Part shown: in pieces, positions 45,077 to 56,882 of the stretch
How positions within the stretch are numbered: the stretch's first letter is position 1
Layout: every line of letters begins with the position of its first letter
Assembly: GCA_947652605.1 (NCBI GenBank)
Contig: OX393576.1
Span: forward strand, 55,466,966-55,530,965
From: Elmis aenea
Taxonomy: Eukaryota > Arthropoda > Insecta > Coleoptera > Elmidae
Length of the DNA stretch: 64,000 nt
Direction of reading: 5' to 3'
The notes under the pieces: generated by a model
Told to the model about the DNA's origin: nothing
Databases searched by the model: none
Seen by the model: the letters and a program-made list of their open reading frames with translations, nothing else
Position numbers and translations under genes: made by a program

Positions 45077-48000
45077 CTTGTGAGTCGTCGACCCGAGTGA
45101 CTGACTCACCTTTCTCTTCTAGTACTGCAATCTCGGATTCCTTTTCTGACTTAGACATTCGATCTAAATTCGCTTTAGATTTTCTTTTAGCTTCTTCTGA
45201 GGGTGACGAACGCCCATATTTATCTGTAGAGATTTTTGGAAAAACCTTTCTAGGTTTATTAGACTCTGGTGCTTCCCGTACTATACTTGGTCGTTCCGGT
45301 TGGGACGTACTCAAGTCTTTTGATTTAACTTTGTTGCCTTCTTCTATTCCTGAGTGTACTGTCGCTAATGGCGTATCCTGTTCCGTTTTGGGATTACTTT
45401 GCGTTCCTGTAGTAGTAGAGAAACGCGTTGTCCTGACAGAAATTCTAGTTATACCTTCGCTACCTCATTCTCTTATCTTAGGTGTTGACTTTTGGAAGAA
45501 ATTGGGAATCATTCCCAATATCCGTAATGGAGGATGGACGTTTAGCGATAGGAAAGAGCTAGAAATTGCTTCCATTACTGACCATAGTCACTTGGACTCA
45601 AGGCAGATGTCTCTTCTTTCTTCGTTGCTTAGGGATATCTTTTCTGTTATGAAACCGACTTTAGGATGCACGAACCTTGTTGAACACGAAATACGTACTA
45701 CAGCTGAACCCATCAAACAGCGTTACTACCCTATCTCCCCAGCACTACAAAAGTTTGTGGATGCTGAAATGAACGCCATGCTGGAGCAAGGTGTTATCGA
45801 ACCATCACAGTCACCGTGGGCGTCACCCATTGTGCTTGTCAAAAAGAAAGATAGTACTTATAGGTTCTGTGTTGATTATCGCAAATTAAACAAAGTCACT
45901 GAACGTGATGCGTATCCTCTTCCTTATGTATCTAATATTCTAGATCGTCTACGTGACGCTAAGTTTCTTTCTAGTTTGGATATTAAAACTGCTTATTGGC
46001 AGATTCCTGTTAAAGCTGAGTCTAGACCTATTACTGCCTTTACTGTACCAAACAGAGGTTTATTTCAGTTCCGACGCCTTCCCTTTGGGTTACATAATTC
46101 TCCAGCCACGTGGCAACGGCTGATCGACTGCGTTATCGGCGCAGACCTAGAACCTCATGTCTTTGTCTATCTCGATGATATTGTCATAGTCACGAATGAC
46201 TTTGATAAGCACTTGGACGTCCTTCGGGAAGTCTTCAAACGACTTGTGGACGCTGGTCTTACTGTTCGTCGAGATAAATGTTACTTTTGCCGTCCCGAAT
46301 TACGCTATCTCGGTTATGTTGTCGATAAACAGGGTTTACATGTGGACCCAGAAAAGGTTTCTGCTATTCTTAACTTACCTATTCCTACTTCCGTTACTGA
46401 AGTACGTCGTGTCCTAGGAATGGCATCGTGGTACCGACGTTTTATTCCTAATTTCTCTACCGTTGTTTCTCCTATTACTTCTCTTACTAAAAAGAATGCT
46501 AACTTTCTTTGGAGTGACGAATGTCAACTAGCTTTTACGGCCATTAAGGAAGCTCTTATTGCTGCTCCAATTCTTAGCTGTCCTGATTTTAACAAGGAGT
46601 TTACTATTCAGACTGATGCCTCAGATTATGGTGTAGGTGCTATCTTGACCCAAACGCATGATGATGGCGAACATGCAGTTAGTTATATTAGCTGTTCGTT
46701 GCAGAAAGCAGCGCGTAATTATAGCACCACGGAAAAAGAATGTCTCGCAGTTGTGTGGGCCATAGAAAAATTCCGACCATATATCGAAGGTGCTCACTTT
46801 ACTGTGGTCACTGACCACCACTCCTTGATTTGGCTTAATAATCTTAAGGATCCTTCTGGACGCCTTGCTCGTTGGAGCGTACGACTCCAGCAGTACGACT
46901 TCACAATAGTCCATCGCAAGGGCAAAGATCATGTCGTTCCAGATACTTTGTCTCGGTCTGTTCCTAAACTTGATGTCGTGGAACCTGCCATTATTCTTCC
47001 TCCACTTCAGACTTCTGATGAGTGGTATTGTCGCTTACGTACCTCTATCGAAACCAACCCGGATAAATATCCTGTTTGGCGTGTCGACAATGGTAAGATC
47101 TTTAAGTATACTTCTCCTCGTATTCGTGGGCTCGATCCAGAATGCGATAACTGGAAGTTTGTTGTTCCTACGGAACTTCGTCGAGATCTCATTAATGAGA
47201 ACCATGACTTACCAACTGCCGGTCACGCTGGTGTGTTCAAAACGTTTGAGCGTTTGGCCACACGTTACTATTGGCCTAAAATGAGATCCTCTGTTGCTAG
47301 ATATGTCCGGAGATGTGCAGTTTGTGCCGCACATAAGGTAGAACAGAAGAAACCTTATGGTTTTATGGTACCTCGTGCTAAACCTTCTCGTCCTTGGCAG
47401 TTCCTCTGCATCGATATTGTAGGACCTCTTCCTCGTTCGCCTAAGGGCTATACCTTTATTCTTGTTGTCGCTGATTGCTTTACTAAATACTCTTGCTTCT
47501 TTCCTCTTCGTCGTGCTACAGCTGCTACGGTTTGTCGCGCTGTAGAAGATGAAATTTTTTTAGTTTATGGTACACCGCAGTACATTATCTGTGATAATGG
47601 TGTACAATTTCGTAGATGAGAGTTTGGCTCTCTATGTGAAAGCTATCGCTGTAAAATTCTATTCAATGCTCCTTACCATCCGCAAGCTAATCCTGCCGAA
47701 CGCATTAACCGCGTACTAAAAACTATGCTTTCTTCGTATGTTGCGGATAACCACCGAAAGTGGGATTCGCTATTGCCAAAAGTTGCGTGTGCTATTCGCA
47801 CGTCCAAACATGAAGTAATTGGTCACTCTCCTTTCTTTGCTAACTTCGGACGTGAGCACCATCTATATGGAGATCACATGGGACGACCACCCGATCTCAA
47901 TGAACCGATTGAAGATCCCGATCGTACTGTTGACGAACCTGGCTTACGAACGAAAGGCATAGAACAACTTCGTTTGGATATCAAGGATCGATTGAACAAG

Positions 48001-48261
48001 GCTTACGAACAAGCTAGCCGACGTTACAATCTTCGTCGACGCCCAGTTGAGTTTGCTGTAGACTCACTTGTGTGGCGCAGGAACTTTGCTTTATCCAACG
48101 CCGCTGCTTACATCAACGCCAAACTTACTGCGAAATTTATTGGTCCCTTTACTGTTTTGAAACGTGTGTCTCCTTGGACTTACCAGTTAGCTGACGAGTC
48201 TGGTAAAGACGTCGGCACCTGGCATGTTCAAGATATGAAGCCTTATCTTGCTGAAGACTAA
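45061..48261 (+). pseudogene. Gypsy Pol polyprotein, one stop codon in integrase
   Basis: Pol is in the -1 frame relative to gag and is open from 45061; its first ATG is at 45097. Domain positions counted from that ATG: aspartic protease LLDSGASRT (~56); RT with DYRKLNKVT, LPFGLHNSPATW and YLDDIV (~358); RNase H QTDASDYGVGA (~505) and TDHHSL; integrase HHCC zinc finger (~702-748) and catalytic DDE (D in CIDIVGPL, D at 833, E at 868). TGA at 47617-47619 falls between the second Asp and the Glu, so the active site would be incomplete. Everything after the stop, to 48261, stays in the same frame. Order PR-RT-RH-IN defines Ty3/Gypsy. Confidence 0.93.
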
Positions 48262-49266
48262 TACGACATTTTTCTGTTACTTGTTGGTCCACTTTCTCTT
48301 TACTTAGTTGCTTTCCCTACTGGGATTTTCTTTGGGCTGACAGTTTCTATGTTCGTATTTGTCGATGTCTCGGCTTCACCATTTGACGTTTCGTAACTTT
48401 CTGTTCTTTCTCTTTCTCTCCTTCTTGGTTCAGGATGAAGAATTGGCCAAGGGTGTGTGGTTACCAGGGGTAAAAGCCCCCTAAACACTCACTTTGTTTT
48501 GTCTTTCTCTGTTTCTTTCTTCTTTCTCTCCTTGGTTCAGGATAAAGAATTGGCCAAGGGTGTGTAGTTACCAGGGGTAAAAGCCCCCTAAACACTCGCT
48601 TTGTTTTCTTTTGTCGTTCTTTGGAACTTTCTTCTTTCTGGAAATGACTGATGATGGATAGATGCGAACATGACGACAAGCGATCAGTTCTCGGAACCCT
48701 GACTCTTTGGACTCAGACCGAGCCGCCTCTGTCAGAGTAGATGAGTGACGGATGACTGCTGTCTTTTGGTTTCACTGTGTGATCTCTCCTGGACAGGTGG
48801 ATCACGACAGCGCTTTTCTTTTTCCAAAGTCCGCGAGATATTGCTTACCAGTTTCGAGGATAAACCGATTGGTTTATACCTCTTTAGCTTCAGATCAGTG
48901 TCCTTATCGGCGCTGTATTAGTAGGTTAAGCTGTTTTCTCTTTTGTTCCGATTTCGCTTGAATAAGCTTTCAAGTGTAGTTGGTGGCGCTTGGTCTCCAC
49001 TTGTTGTGTGGGATGACATAGATGGCCACGACGCGACGAAGATCTTGAGCGAGGTATCCTTGTTCCCCCTGCTCCCAACAAGCGTGTAGCGTGGAAGGTG
49101 TGCCGACTCACACTAGGGTTTTCAAGTGAAGTTGCGGTTTTCTTTGGTTTTCTCTTGGACCCTTCGGTTCTTTCTTTTGATTTCTTTTTATTACTACTTT
49201 TCTTTTAGGAAAGAAATTTTTTTTTTTTCCTTTTTCTTCATTTTTCCTTCTAGTAAGGGGGGGATT
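48262..49266 (+). other. Gypsy 3' non-coding region with direct repeat and PPT
   Basis: No env frame. A 107-nt unit starting TTGGTTCAGGAT at 48425 is repeated from 48532 to about 48613, each copy containing GGGTAAAAGCCCCCTAAACA. The purine run AAGGGGGGGA at 49255-49264 directly before the 3' LTR is the polypurine tract for plus-strand priming. Confidence 0.8.
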
Positions 49267-50793
49267 TGTTACGTTATTATTGTCCGATTGGGAGTTAGGT
49301 CCCATGAGTAGTAGTTTCAGCTTATTTTAGTAGCTCCAGTGACCAGTCTTTTTCCACGCATGTCCAAATTATATTACATCCGTTTCAACGTCACTTCTGT
49401 TCTTATGGTCTGTAGTCAAAGACATCTGCTTGTTGTGATTTAAAGAATCCATGAAAATCTTGGTGTAATATCGGTGGGTGCCGACTTTCTAAGTCACGCT
49501 AGTGCGAATTTGTTCCTACCAATAAAACCATTGGATGATTTATTAACGCTGAGACAGGTAATCTTTTTCTTTGAACCACGTGAAAATTGGAGGTTATCAT
49601 ATATTTCTTTTCTTTTAGGTGTCTTTAAGCTTTGTCTTTAAGCTTTGTCTTTAAGCTTTGTCTTTAAGCTTTGTCTTTAAGCTTTGTCTTTAAGCTTGGT
49701 TGTACAGCTTTGTCGTTAAGTTTGGTCTCAAGCTTATTCGTACGTTTTGGGCTTTAAGCTTTGTTCTTAAGTTTGGTCTTAAGTTTCGTTTTGTGTGAGC
49801 TCCGGTCCAGTTATCCTGGCCCGCCCAGCTGTTAGCTTGTTTAAGCTTTGGACGTACTATTACTGTCAAGTGTTCCGTCTGTCGATGTACTACCGCTAAA
49901 CTACGGACAGCATTTCCGACAACATCTCTTCTCCTTCAACGTGCCTTCGGCGGCTCAGCGAAAGCTAAGAATATCTATTTAAGCCCCGACTGTTAGCTAC
50001 GTTCTTAATATTTTTATTATTTCTGTTAACTATTGTAGAGCCTTCAGCTCGTTACTACTGTTAGTTCACTGTCTTTTTTTCCTACATTTAATTAGTAACT
50101 GTACTTTGGTTAGTGTTACTTAGTAACAATTAAATTAATCTGTTATTATCCTACGTTCTCAACAACCCTTGAGTGGCTTTGTCGTCACCATAATTTCTTT
50201 TAGTCGTACCTTACGATTAATAAGTTAGGGACCGTACTCCGTTTGCAAAGTATTTTTGGTTATGTTATCGTTCGGTGATTTTAGTGCCGCAACTTTTGAT
50301 AGGTAGGAGAGCTCTTCCACTTAAGCGGATTGTATTTTCATTGAAACTGAATTATTATTCTTTTACATATTTATTTGTGTATTGTAAATAGGTACTTGCA
50401 AACACAGGAACAGGACCAACCTTATTTCGTAGTATATGTACTTTCTTTTCGTTTAATTTTAGCGAATGGTTTTATTAGCCTTTCAAGCCTGTTGAGACCA
50501 GGAGTTGTTATCGTCAAGCATATTCTTTGTTTTATTTTTAATTTCAAACTGTTTTTATTTATTATTAAAGGCATATATCGTTCAAGCCTACGAGTTCTTT
50601 TATTTCTTTTCTTAGGTTTTTTCGCTATTTTACCTTACCGAATAAATAGTGTGGCGCCCTTATTGATATCTACAAGTTTAGTTCTAATTTGGACCTACCC
50701 CCTTCTCGTCTGACTTAGCCGCGAGTCCGAATCAACCGTTCTTGTTGTACGAGTATAGGCTTTCTTTATTAAGTGGCCGATATTCATGTAACA
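49267..50793 (+). repeat. 3' LTR of the Ty3/Gypsy element (1527 bp)
   Basis: The same length and boundaries as the 5' LTR (TGTTAC...GTAACA), including the six GTCTTTAAGCTTT repeats at 49621-49698. Followed by GGTT at 50794-50797. Confidence 0.95.
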
Positions 50794-50797
50794 GGTT

Positions 50798-50966
50798 GCA
50801 TAAACAACATCAATGTAAAAGTAATCCATAGGCGTTAAACATGGCAATCGCGGATGCCAATGAACAGGACCAAACGTACCAAGTCATGAATTTTGAAAGA
50901 GTACATCTAAATTAATATCCTTTTACAATGCGGCCGTTGTGAGGACCAGCTCCATCTTGCTGAAAC
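50798..50966 (-). pseudogene. DDE_3-type transposase relic inside the CAGGGTG element
   Basis: The minus strand reads FQQDGAGPHNGRIVK, then after a frameshift LGTFGPVHWHPRLPCLTPMD. These match the second catalytic Asp block (QQDGA-PH) and the WPPRSPDLTP block of IS630/Tc1-mariner-like transposases. The Gypsy element inserted just downstream of it. It links the CAGGGTG ends with this transposase family. Confidence 0.8.
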
Positions 50967-51582
50967 TACTGATGATTTTGAATTGTTAATAATGGCAATT
51001 CGCCTAACATATCTTCTAAATATGTTTCCAACAATCTTCATTTCGTTATCATTAGACCAATTAAATGTTCTGTAGCTTTTATTTATCTCATAGTTTCAAT
51101 TGTTTTTCAGAGCATTCTCGATTTTATGAATTATTTACACAAATTTTAAAATTGCAACAAGTTTTTTGAAAGAAACAAGGTATGTTGGTTACCAATCTGA
51201 AAAGCTAATTTTTTTGTCTGTCTGATGGTGTAAAAATCCAATATGGCGGCCATAAGAAATAAAAAAGTGGACTATCGCAACTTGAAATCTAGAAGGCTTA
51301 GAAAATTTCTGTTGACATCATCAAAACCAGAACGGTCAAAAACATACAGTTACCAAGTTTAAATGAAATAGCGTCAATGGTAGGGAAGATAGTAATATTT
51401 TTCTAAAATCACGTTTTTCAGTTTTTTTTGTAATAAATCAAAAACGAATCAAAATATCCAGGATTTCTTTTCAGATTCTTAATCGCCATAAAAATGTGCA
51501 ACTTTTCTCTAATTTAACCGACCTTGTATCTCTTACCGTTTCCAAGATAGCAATGGTGAGCATCGAAAAAAGCACCACCCTG

Positions 51583-51921
51583 TATACATTGAACTTCCGA
51601 TAAACACAAAGTTTATAGATTGGTAGTGAGTCAAGAGAAATGTTCAAATGTTGGAATCAACTTTAGATATATGCGTATTAAAGGTTGAAAGATTAAATTC
51701 GAGAGGGCTTTGGGGCTTAATTAATTATCTCACACTTTACTTGTGATCTCTCATTATAATAGTTAACACCTTCCGTTTGTAAAGTTCATACAGCCTCTGA
51801 CATAAACTATGATAGCAAATTGATGATAATTTCTAGAACTAGCGGTGAACAGTGAATTCCCTAAAGTTATACAATGGTTAAAAGTTTTAACTTAAAACTA
51901 TGTAGAGAAGCAGTTTAAAGG
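51583..51921. other. Intronic DNA, nothing recognised
   Basis: AT-rich; no gene or repeat boundary seen. Confidence 0.4.
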
Positions 51922-52306
51922 CAGAGCTTTCCAAACTATGGTGCGCGGCTTGGGTCTAACAAATTTAGAAAATATAGATCAGATCATGTGTGTATAAAAA
52001 GTTTAACGTGCTCCTCTGGGCATTTCAATTAACTTTAGTTTTGTACATGACATTTGCTTTAGTTTAAGAAAAATTCAAGATTTTTTTTTGGAAAATTTGT
52101 AAACTGTAGAACACTCGATATATTTTGTATTATTTCGTGGCCAAATCAAATTTTCTGTCAAATATATAAAAAGTTTCTGAACCTAAAATCAACCGATTTT
52201 AATACGTAAACATACTTGAATTCTTCACAAATGTCACATACGGTGTACGTGTAAAATTGCTTTGGGGGCCGGATGCGGCCCGCAGGCCGCCAGTTTGAGA
52301 CCACTG
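51922..52306. mobile_element. Degenerate hAT-like MITE
   Basis: The left end CAGAGCTTTCCAAACTATGG and the right end (reverse complement CAGTGGTCTCAAACTGGCGG) are imperfect inverted repeats. A 'ggatgcggcccgcaggccgcc' type GC-rich block lies at the right, as in the hAT MITE at 21943. Flanks TTTAAAGG and TTTTAAAG are a decayed 8-bp duplication. Confidence 0.6.
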
Positions 52307-52468
52307 TTTTAAAGTATGGCAATTTTTTTCTACTTGCTTTAAGAATATACTTCGTATTTGTAACGACTTGTGTGGGTAATTTTATACTCCTATATTTTTT
52401 GCTTTAAGCTATACCATAATTATTAAATGTAATCCAAAACAGCTTTTTAAATAATTCATTTAACTTAC

Positions 52469-52673
52469 CTTTAGTTTCTTTGGATTTATTTGAAATCTCC
52501 CACATTATACACGTATAGGCCACGACGATTACAAGCAGAGGAATAAAATACATTCCCGCCACGCAGAATATATTGTATGCAATCTCTTGGGCAGGGGACG
52601 TGAAAAATTCGAACGATACGCATTGATGAAACCACGGATAACTCGGATGCGTAGATTCATGGAATATTACACT
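52469..52673 (-). CDS. AKH/ACP-receptor-like GPCR, exon with extracellular loop 2 and TM5
   Basis: The acceptor is TTTGTTTCAG just before 52673 and the donor GTAAGTT starts at 52468. The exon starts in phase 0: [20 protein letters not shown], with the loop 2 Cys that pairs with TM3 in class A receptors. TM5 is [20 protein letters not shown], then [16 protein letters not shown] starts intracellular loop 3. The last base begins an Ala codon completed at 36722. The SVIFH...QCVxFxFF pattern and IxWEIxxKS ending are typical of AKH/ACP receptors. The preceding exon (usually ending in PQ) was not found in the window. The intron to the TM6 exon is 15.7 kb. Confidence 0.92.
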
Positions 52674-53231
52674 CTGAAACAAACAAAACAAACATGAACA
52701 GTTTTCCTGCTTTATAACACGTTATATTCAAGCCCCTAACAATAACAAACTAGGAGTATTTTAAAGTAGATATGGTATAATACTGGGTGTACCAGTTTTC
52801 GTGAACAGCATGGGGATTTCAAAAAAGGTAAGCGATACAGAGTTGGTTAAATGAGTCGAAATAACTTATGATTTAAGAACAACTATTCTATGAAAATAAT
52901 TTAAAAAAATATATATAATTAACTTATTGGAAATCATACTCAACAACCCATACATCAACCAAACGAATAAAAAGTTCTTTTGTTGATGGTGTCACTACAA
53001 TCCGTATTTAAAATAAGAAAGTTGATGTTATAATCTTATAACAAAAACAAATGAAGATACGTGAAATTAATTAACAAATTTCAAATCTACTTCAAAAAGT
53101 GTCCCAATAATGTCAAAAAATAATTTGAGTGATTTCCAATAACCAAGTTACAAGCAAAAATCGAAAACTCATTTTTTCGTTTTTATTAATAGGTACCGTA
53201 AAAACTTTCCTTTTTTTTCAATTTTTTTATA

Positions 53232-54800
53232 CAGGGTGTCAAGTTTAAAATGAAGTACATGGGTATCTCGGAAACCGTTAGAAATACAAAATCGGTTAAA
53301 TGAAAAATGTACATTTTCTTAAAACCTCCATATTACCTTTATTTGAAAAGATTTGTGCGCCAAATTTTTAGGATCGGAGAAGTAACTAATAAGGATTTTA
53401 AAAATGACATTAAAAATATTCTAGTCCTACTATGTCTCGCGCGGTCATACCTAACTTTTGTTTTTCTTATGGACGCCATATTGGATTTTTGCATTTTTCA
53501 AATCTCCATAACAAATGCTTTTCCACCATGTAAAGCATCCGTATATTTAACCTACGGAAAATATGAAAATTTGCAAAATTAAGGGTTCACTACAGTAGGC
53601 CTTGGTGTTGATGTCGTGATTAAACAATTGCAACGACTATTTCTAACAACTGTCAAATAATGCATATTTTTCGGTAGTGCAAACAAGTTAGTGCTTTCTA
53701 AGTTTTCAATGAATCGTTTTTCAAATAAGCATATAGATATGAATTGTTGGTGTGTTTTTTCTCTGTAGGAGAAATGATATTATGGCTGCAGAAATGTATT
53801 TCAATAAATACCCGGAAAGACGTCAGACATGTTTTCTAATGAACCATCGACAAAATTCCATTATTTTCATCTGATCACCATTTTAAAGTCCTTGACAGGG
53901 GCCGTCACGATAGGGATGATACTTGAAACGTCTTAAAATTGTACCGGCTATTAATCGAGCGACCCCTACTGTATATTCTATTTCACGTAAAGACGTACGT
54001 GGATTATCAGTTACGGCTTGCAAAACAAAATTTTCTTTATTTTCATTCGTGCGCCGGTTTCTTTTCGACTTAACAAAGCTTCCATTATTTATTAAGTTAT
54101 CACGTAATCACCGAAACCTGGATGACGTCTTTACAGGTATTTATTGAAATACATTTCTGCAGCCATTAATATCATTTCTCCTACTGAGAATAAAGAACTC
54201 CTACATTTCATTTTTATGCTTATTTGAGAAACGGTCCATTGAAAACTTGGAAATCGCTAACTTGTTAGCACTACAGAAAAATATGTACCATTATTTGACA
54301 GTGGTTAGAAATAGTCGTTGCAATGGTTTAATCACGACACCAAGGCCTACTGTGGTGAACCCTTAGTTTTGCAATATTTCATATTTTCCCTAGGTTAAAC
54401 ATACGGATGCTTTACATAGTGGAAAAGCATTTGTTATGGAGATTTGAAAAATGCAAAAACCCAATATGGCGTCCATAAGAAAAACAAAAGTTAGGTATGA
54501 CCGCTCGAGACATAGTAGGACTAGAATCTTTTTAATGTCATTTTTAAAATCCTTATTAGTTATTTCTCCGATCCTGAAAATTTGGCGCACAAATCTTTTT
54601 AAACAAAGGTAATATGGAGGTTTTAAGAAAATGTACATATTTCGTTTTCATCGTGGTAACAGGATGAATTATTGAGAATGTAAAACTAAATTATTGTTAC
54701 GCATGTAATTGCGCAACTTTTTCGCCATTTAACCGATTTTTTATTTCTAACGGTTTCCGAGATACTCATGTACCTACTTCATTTTAAACTGGACACCCTG
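53232..54800. mobile_element. CAGGGTG element (inner), long-armed, with transposase relic
   Basis: Ends CAGGGTGTCAAGTTTAAAAT and (reverse complement) CAGGGTGTCCAGTTTAAAAT, flanked by TA. Arms of about 550 bp or more are inverted copies; the left carries GGCCTTGGTGTTGATGTCGT and the right its counterpart. The matching open frames in both arms (53307-53582 and 54390-54638) reflect this symmetry rather than genes. The middle holds the relic at 53773-54112. Confidence 0.85.
53773..54112 (+). pseudogene. IS630-like transposase N-terminal relic
   Basis: Frame-broken plus-strand reading gives AAEMYFNKYPERRQT, then TPTVYSISRKDVRGLSVTAC. These resemble the YxxxYPxRRxP block and the SxRxxxxxxGxSxxxV recognition helix of DUF4817-type helix-turn-helix regions. 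It is heavily decayed; no catalytic domain remains. Confidence 0.6.
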
Positions 54801-54910
54801 TATGGTATAGTTGCTCTTTTATCATAGATCATTTTGACTCATTTAACCCACTCTGTATTGCTTACCGTTTACGAGATCCCAATGCTGTTCACGATAACTG
54901 GGGCAAGCTG

Positions 54911-56245
54911 TATAAAAATCGAATGAAAACAACAACATTAAAATTCATGTACTGTAATTTTTGTCCAAACTGAAATTTAAGCGAATACTGATATGTGAAA
55001 TAAAATGAAACTTAAAATTCTGTGATTGAGTAAAAGTTTTTAGACAATAAATTCTATTTATTTATCTAACTGACACCACAAACATTGTTTAAGAAAGAAA
55101 TACCAAAAAATATTGTGCCTATTATAAATGTGTAGTGAAGAAAATTTAAACGTATGTACTTTTTTTTTAACTAAAGTTGCAATAAAACACAAGTTTAGTA
55201 TTAAATATCAACATTGACGAGCTAAACAAAGCCTTTGTGTATGTGAATTCCAGTGCGCTAATTAAAATCGAACCTGAGGCTAAAATATGAGTTTACGAAC
55301 TTTTTTTACGTTTTAAAAAACAAAAATTAATGTTTATGCGACCGCTTGATTAAAATTAATACAATAAATAGTAAGTGTATCACTTAAAAGAGTTAAGTGA
55401 TAAACAGTTAATTTAATCTCGAGTATTTTGTATCTGTTAAGTCATGACAGATATAAATTTGTAGCTACAATTGAAACATCCATTGTATTCGCTCAGAAAG
55501 CGTTAATTTCACATAGCGTCATAGAGATCATTCAAAAGACGCCGAGAAGATAAAGCCTTATCTGGATAATTTATTTCACAGACACGACAAAGAATTATAT
55601 TTTCAGTAGGTTTGTTTAATAAACGATAAAAATCTTGCAGAATTAGTTGGATAAGTATAAATCTAATGATTTTTATATTAAGGGTTATTTTTGTAAAATT
55701 TATGTTGAACGCAAAATTTATATTTGATTTTTCAACACTCAAAAACGTAGCAGATTTGATTAATTTTAACAGTAACAAACGATCAATGGCTTTTTTTAAA
55801 CTAGTTATTCTTTTATTTATTTATTATTATTACCAAATCCACAACACAACAAGACCAGCCCAGACAATGTGCTCGTTTTTATACAATAAATTTTTAAACT
55901 AAAAACCGATATTATCTTATTAACAGTTGCCGAAAATATTCAAGTTTTATTAATAAAGACGATTGACTAAACGATTTAATTAGATGATACAATTTATTTA
56001 CAGCAACGCTTAAATGAAGAAAGTGACAGGTAGGAAACATTAAAGCTTTTGAATATTTGCTTGTATAAATTAATAGTTCTATTGATTGGCGAGTTAACAA
56101 CAGATTTTGTGCAACAGGGTGTTAAATAAAGTAAAAATGATGTAGATTTAATCTTGGTAAGTACCTACGCTAAAATCAGTTAGAGGTAAAATATAACAAT
56201 AATCTGTTTTGTGGTTAACAGTTTTGTGGAGTAATATTTTAGTGT
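54911..56245. other. AT-rich DNA upstream of the TM5 exon, nothing recognised
   Basis: Minus-strand scanning for TM1-4 receptor exons found none. No TIRs or RNA genes seen. Confidence 0.35.
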
Positions 56246-56249
56246 TCTA

Positions 56250-56760
56250 CGAAATTTTAATGGGAGCATATTTTGTTAAATCTTTACAATACTGTTCATA
56301 TGGTTTCTCTGGAAATGTAATTATTTTTTGCAAAAATGATATGAATTTCTTTTGGATTCCCTCGATTTTACTAGAGTAGATGTCATACTGTGGGTTCCCT
56401 ATGATAGTAGCAAAATTTAAAATGCTATTAATATATGAATGATATAGTGTTCCAATAACTTTTTATTAAAATGTTCTGAAGAGCATATGATAAAGCCAAG
56501 CATTTTATAGGATTTATTTTTAATATATTCGATATGTTCATCAAATAGAAGTTTAGAGTCTAATAAGTTTACTAGATCTGTTACAACAGTGGTGTTTAGG
56601 GTTTCTCATATTTGACATTTTTGCTTGTCTTGGGAAGAAATCGGTGCTTTATCTTCAGTTAAAGAAAAGGAGTGAAACTTTAGGTCGGGTAGATTTTTAA
56701 AAATCTTTATAACTGGACGGTCTAAGTTGTCTTATAAATGTCATGTGTGATACAGTATTC
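56250..56760 (-). pseudogene. LINE RT C-terminal relic (CR1/jockey-like)
   Basis: The minus strand reads TDLVNLLDSKLLFDEHIEYI, then KNKSYKMLGFII, and in another frame GNPQYDIYSSKIEGIQKKFI. This is the region after the RT catalytic site in CR1/jockey-type LINEs (G-x-x-LDSKLxFxxHI...ALRxLGFI...). At least two frameshifts are present and the catalytic block is absent. Confidence 0.65.
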
Positions 56761-56882
56761 GTTTTTTGTAACCGTTTTTTTTTACCAAAATAGTTCCCAT
56801 TTCTTCTTTTTCATTTGTAAAATTATCAAAACAGAATATACTTTTTCCGAAAGACGCCCATAGCACCATATACACGGATCTA

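Larger units (their letters stand above)
41552..50793 (+). mobile_element. Ty3/Gypsy LTR retrotransposon, 9.2 kb, young
   Basis: Two 1527-bp LTRs that differ at only about three positions by eye (near 42372, 42386 and 43019), a primer-binding site, gag, pol and a polypurine tract, flanked by 4-bp GGTT duplications (41548-41551, 50794-50797). No envelope gene is present: 48262-49266 is non-coding. One stop codon in integrase is the only lesion seen. Near-identity of the LTRs indicates recent insertion. Confidence 0.95.
40812..51582. mobile_element. CAGGGTG element with ~480-bp arms, split by a Gypsy element
   Basis: Left end CAGGGTGGTGCTTTTTTCGA and right end TCGAAAAAAGCACCACCCTG, flanked by TA. 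The inverted arms extend from 40812 to about 41290 and from about 51105 to 51582. Without the retrotransposon and one target duplication the element is about 1.5 kb. A transposase relic lies at 50798-50966. Confidence 0.85.
52783..54910. mobile_element. TIR element (outer), hosting a CAGGGTG palindrome
   Basis: The left end CTGGGTGTACCAGTTTTCGT and right end (reverse complement CAGCTTGCCCCAGTTATCGT) are diverged inverted repeats. Both continue with 'gaacagcatggggatttc'-like and 'aagcgatacagagttggtt'-like stretches. The inner element 53232-54800 sits 110 bp from the right end, at TA. Confidence 0.75.

Noticed and set aside
53307..54638. Similar ~85-residue open frames in opposite orientation
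   Set aside because: They are mirror images created by the inverted arms of a palindromic transposon, not paired genes.
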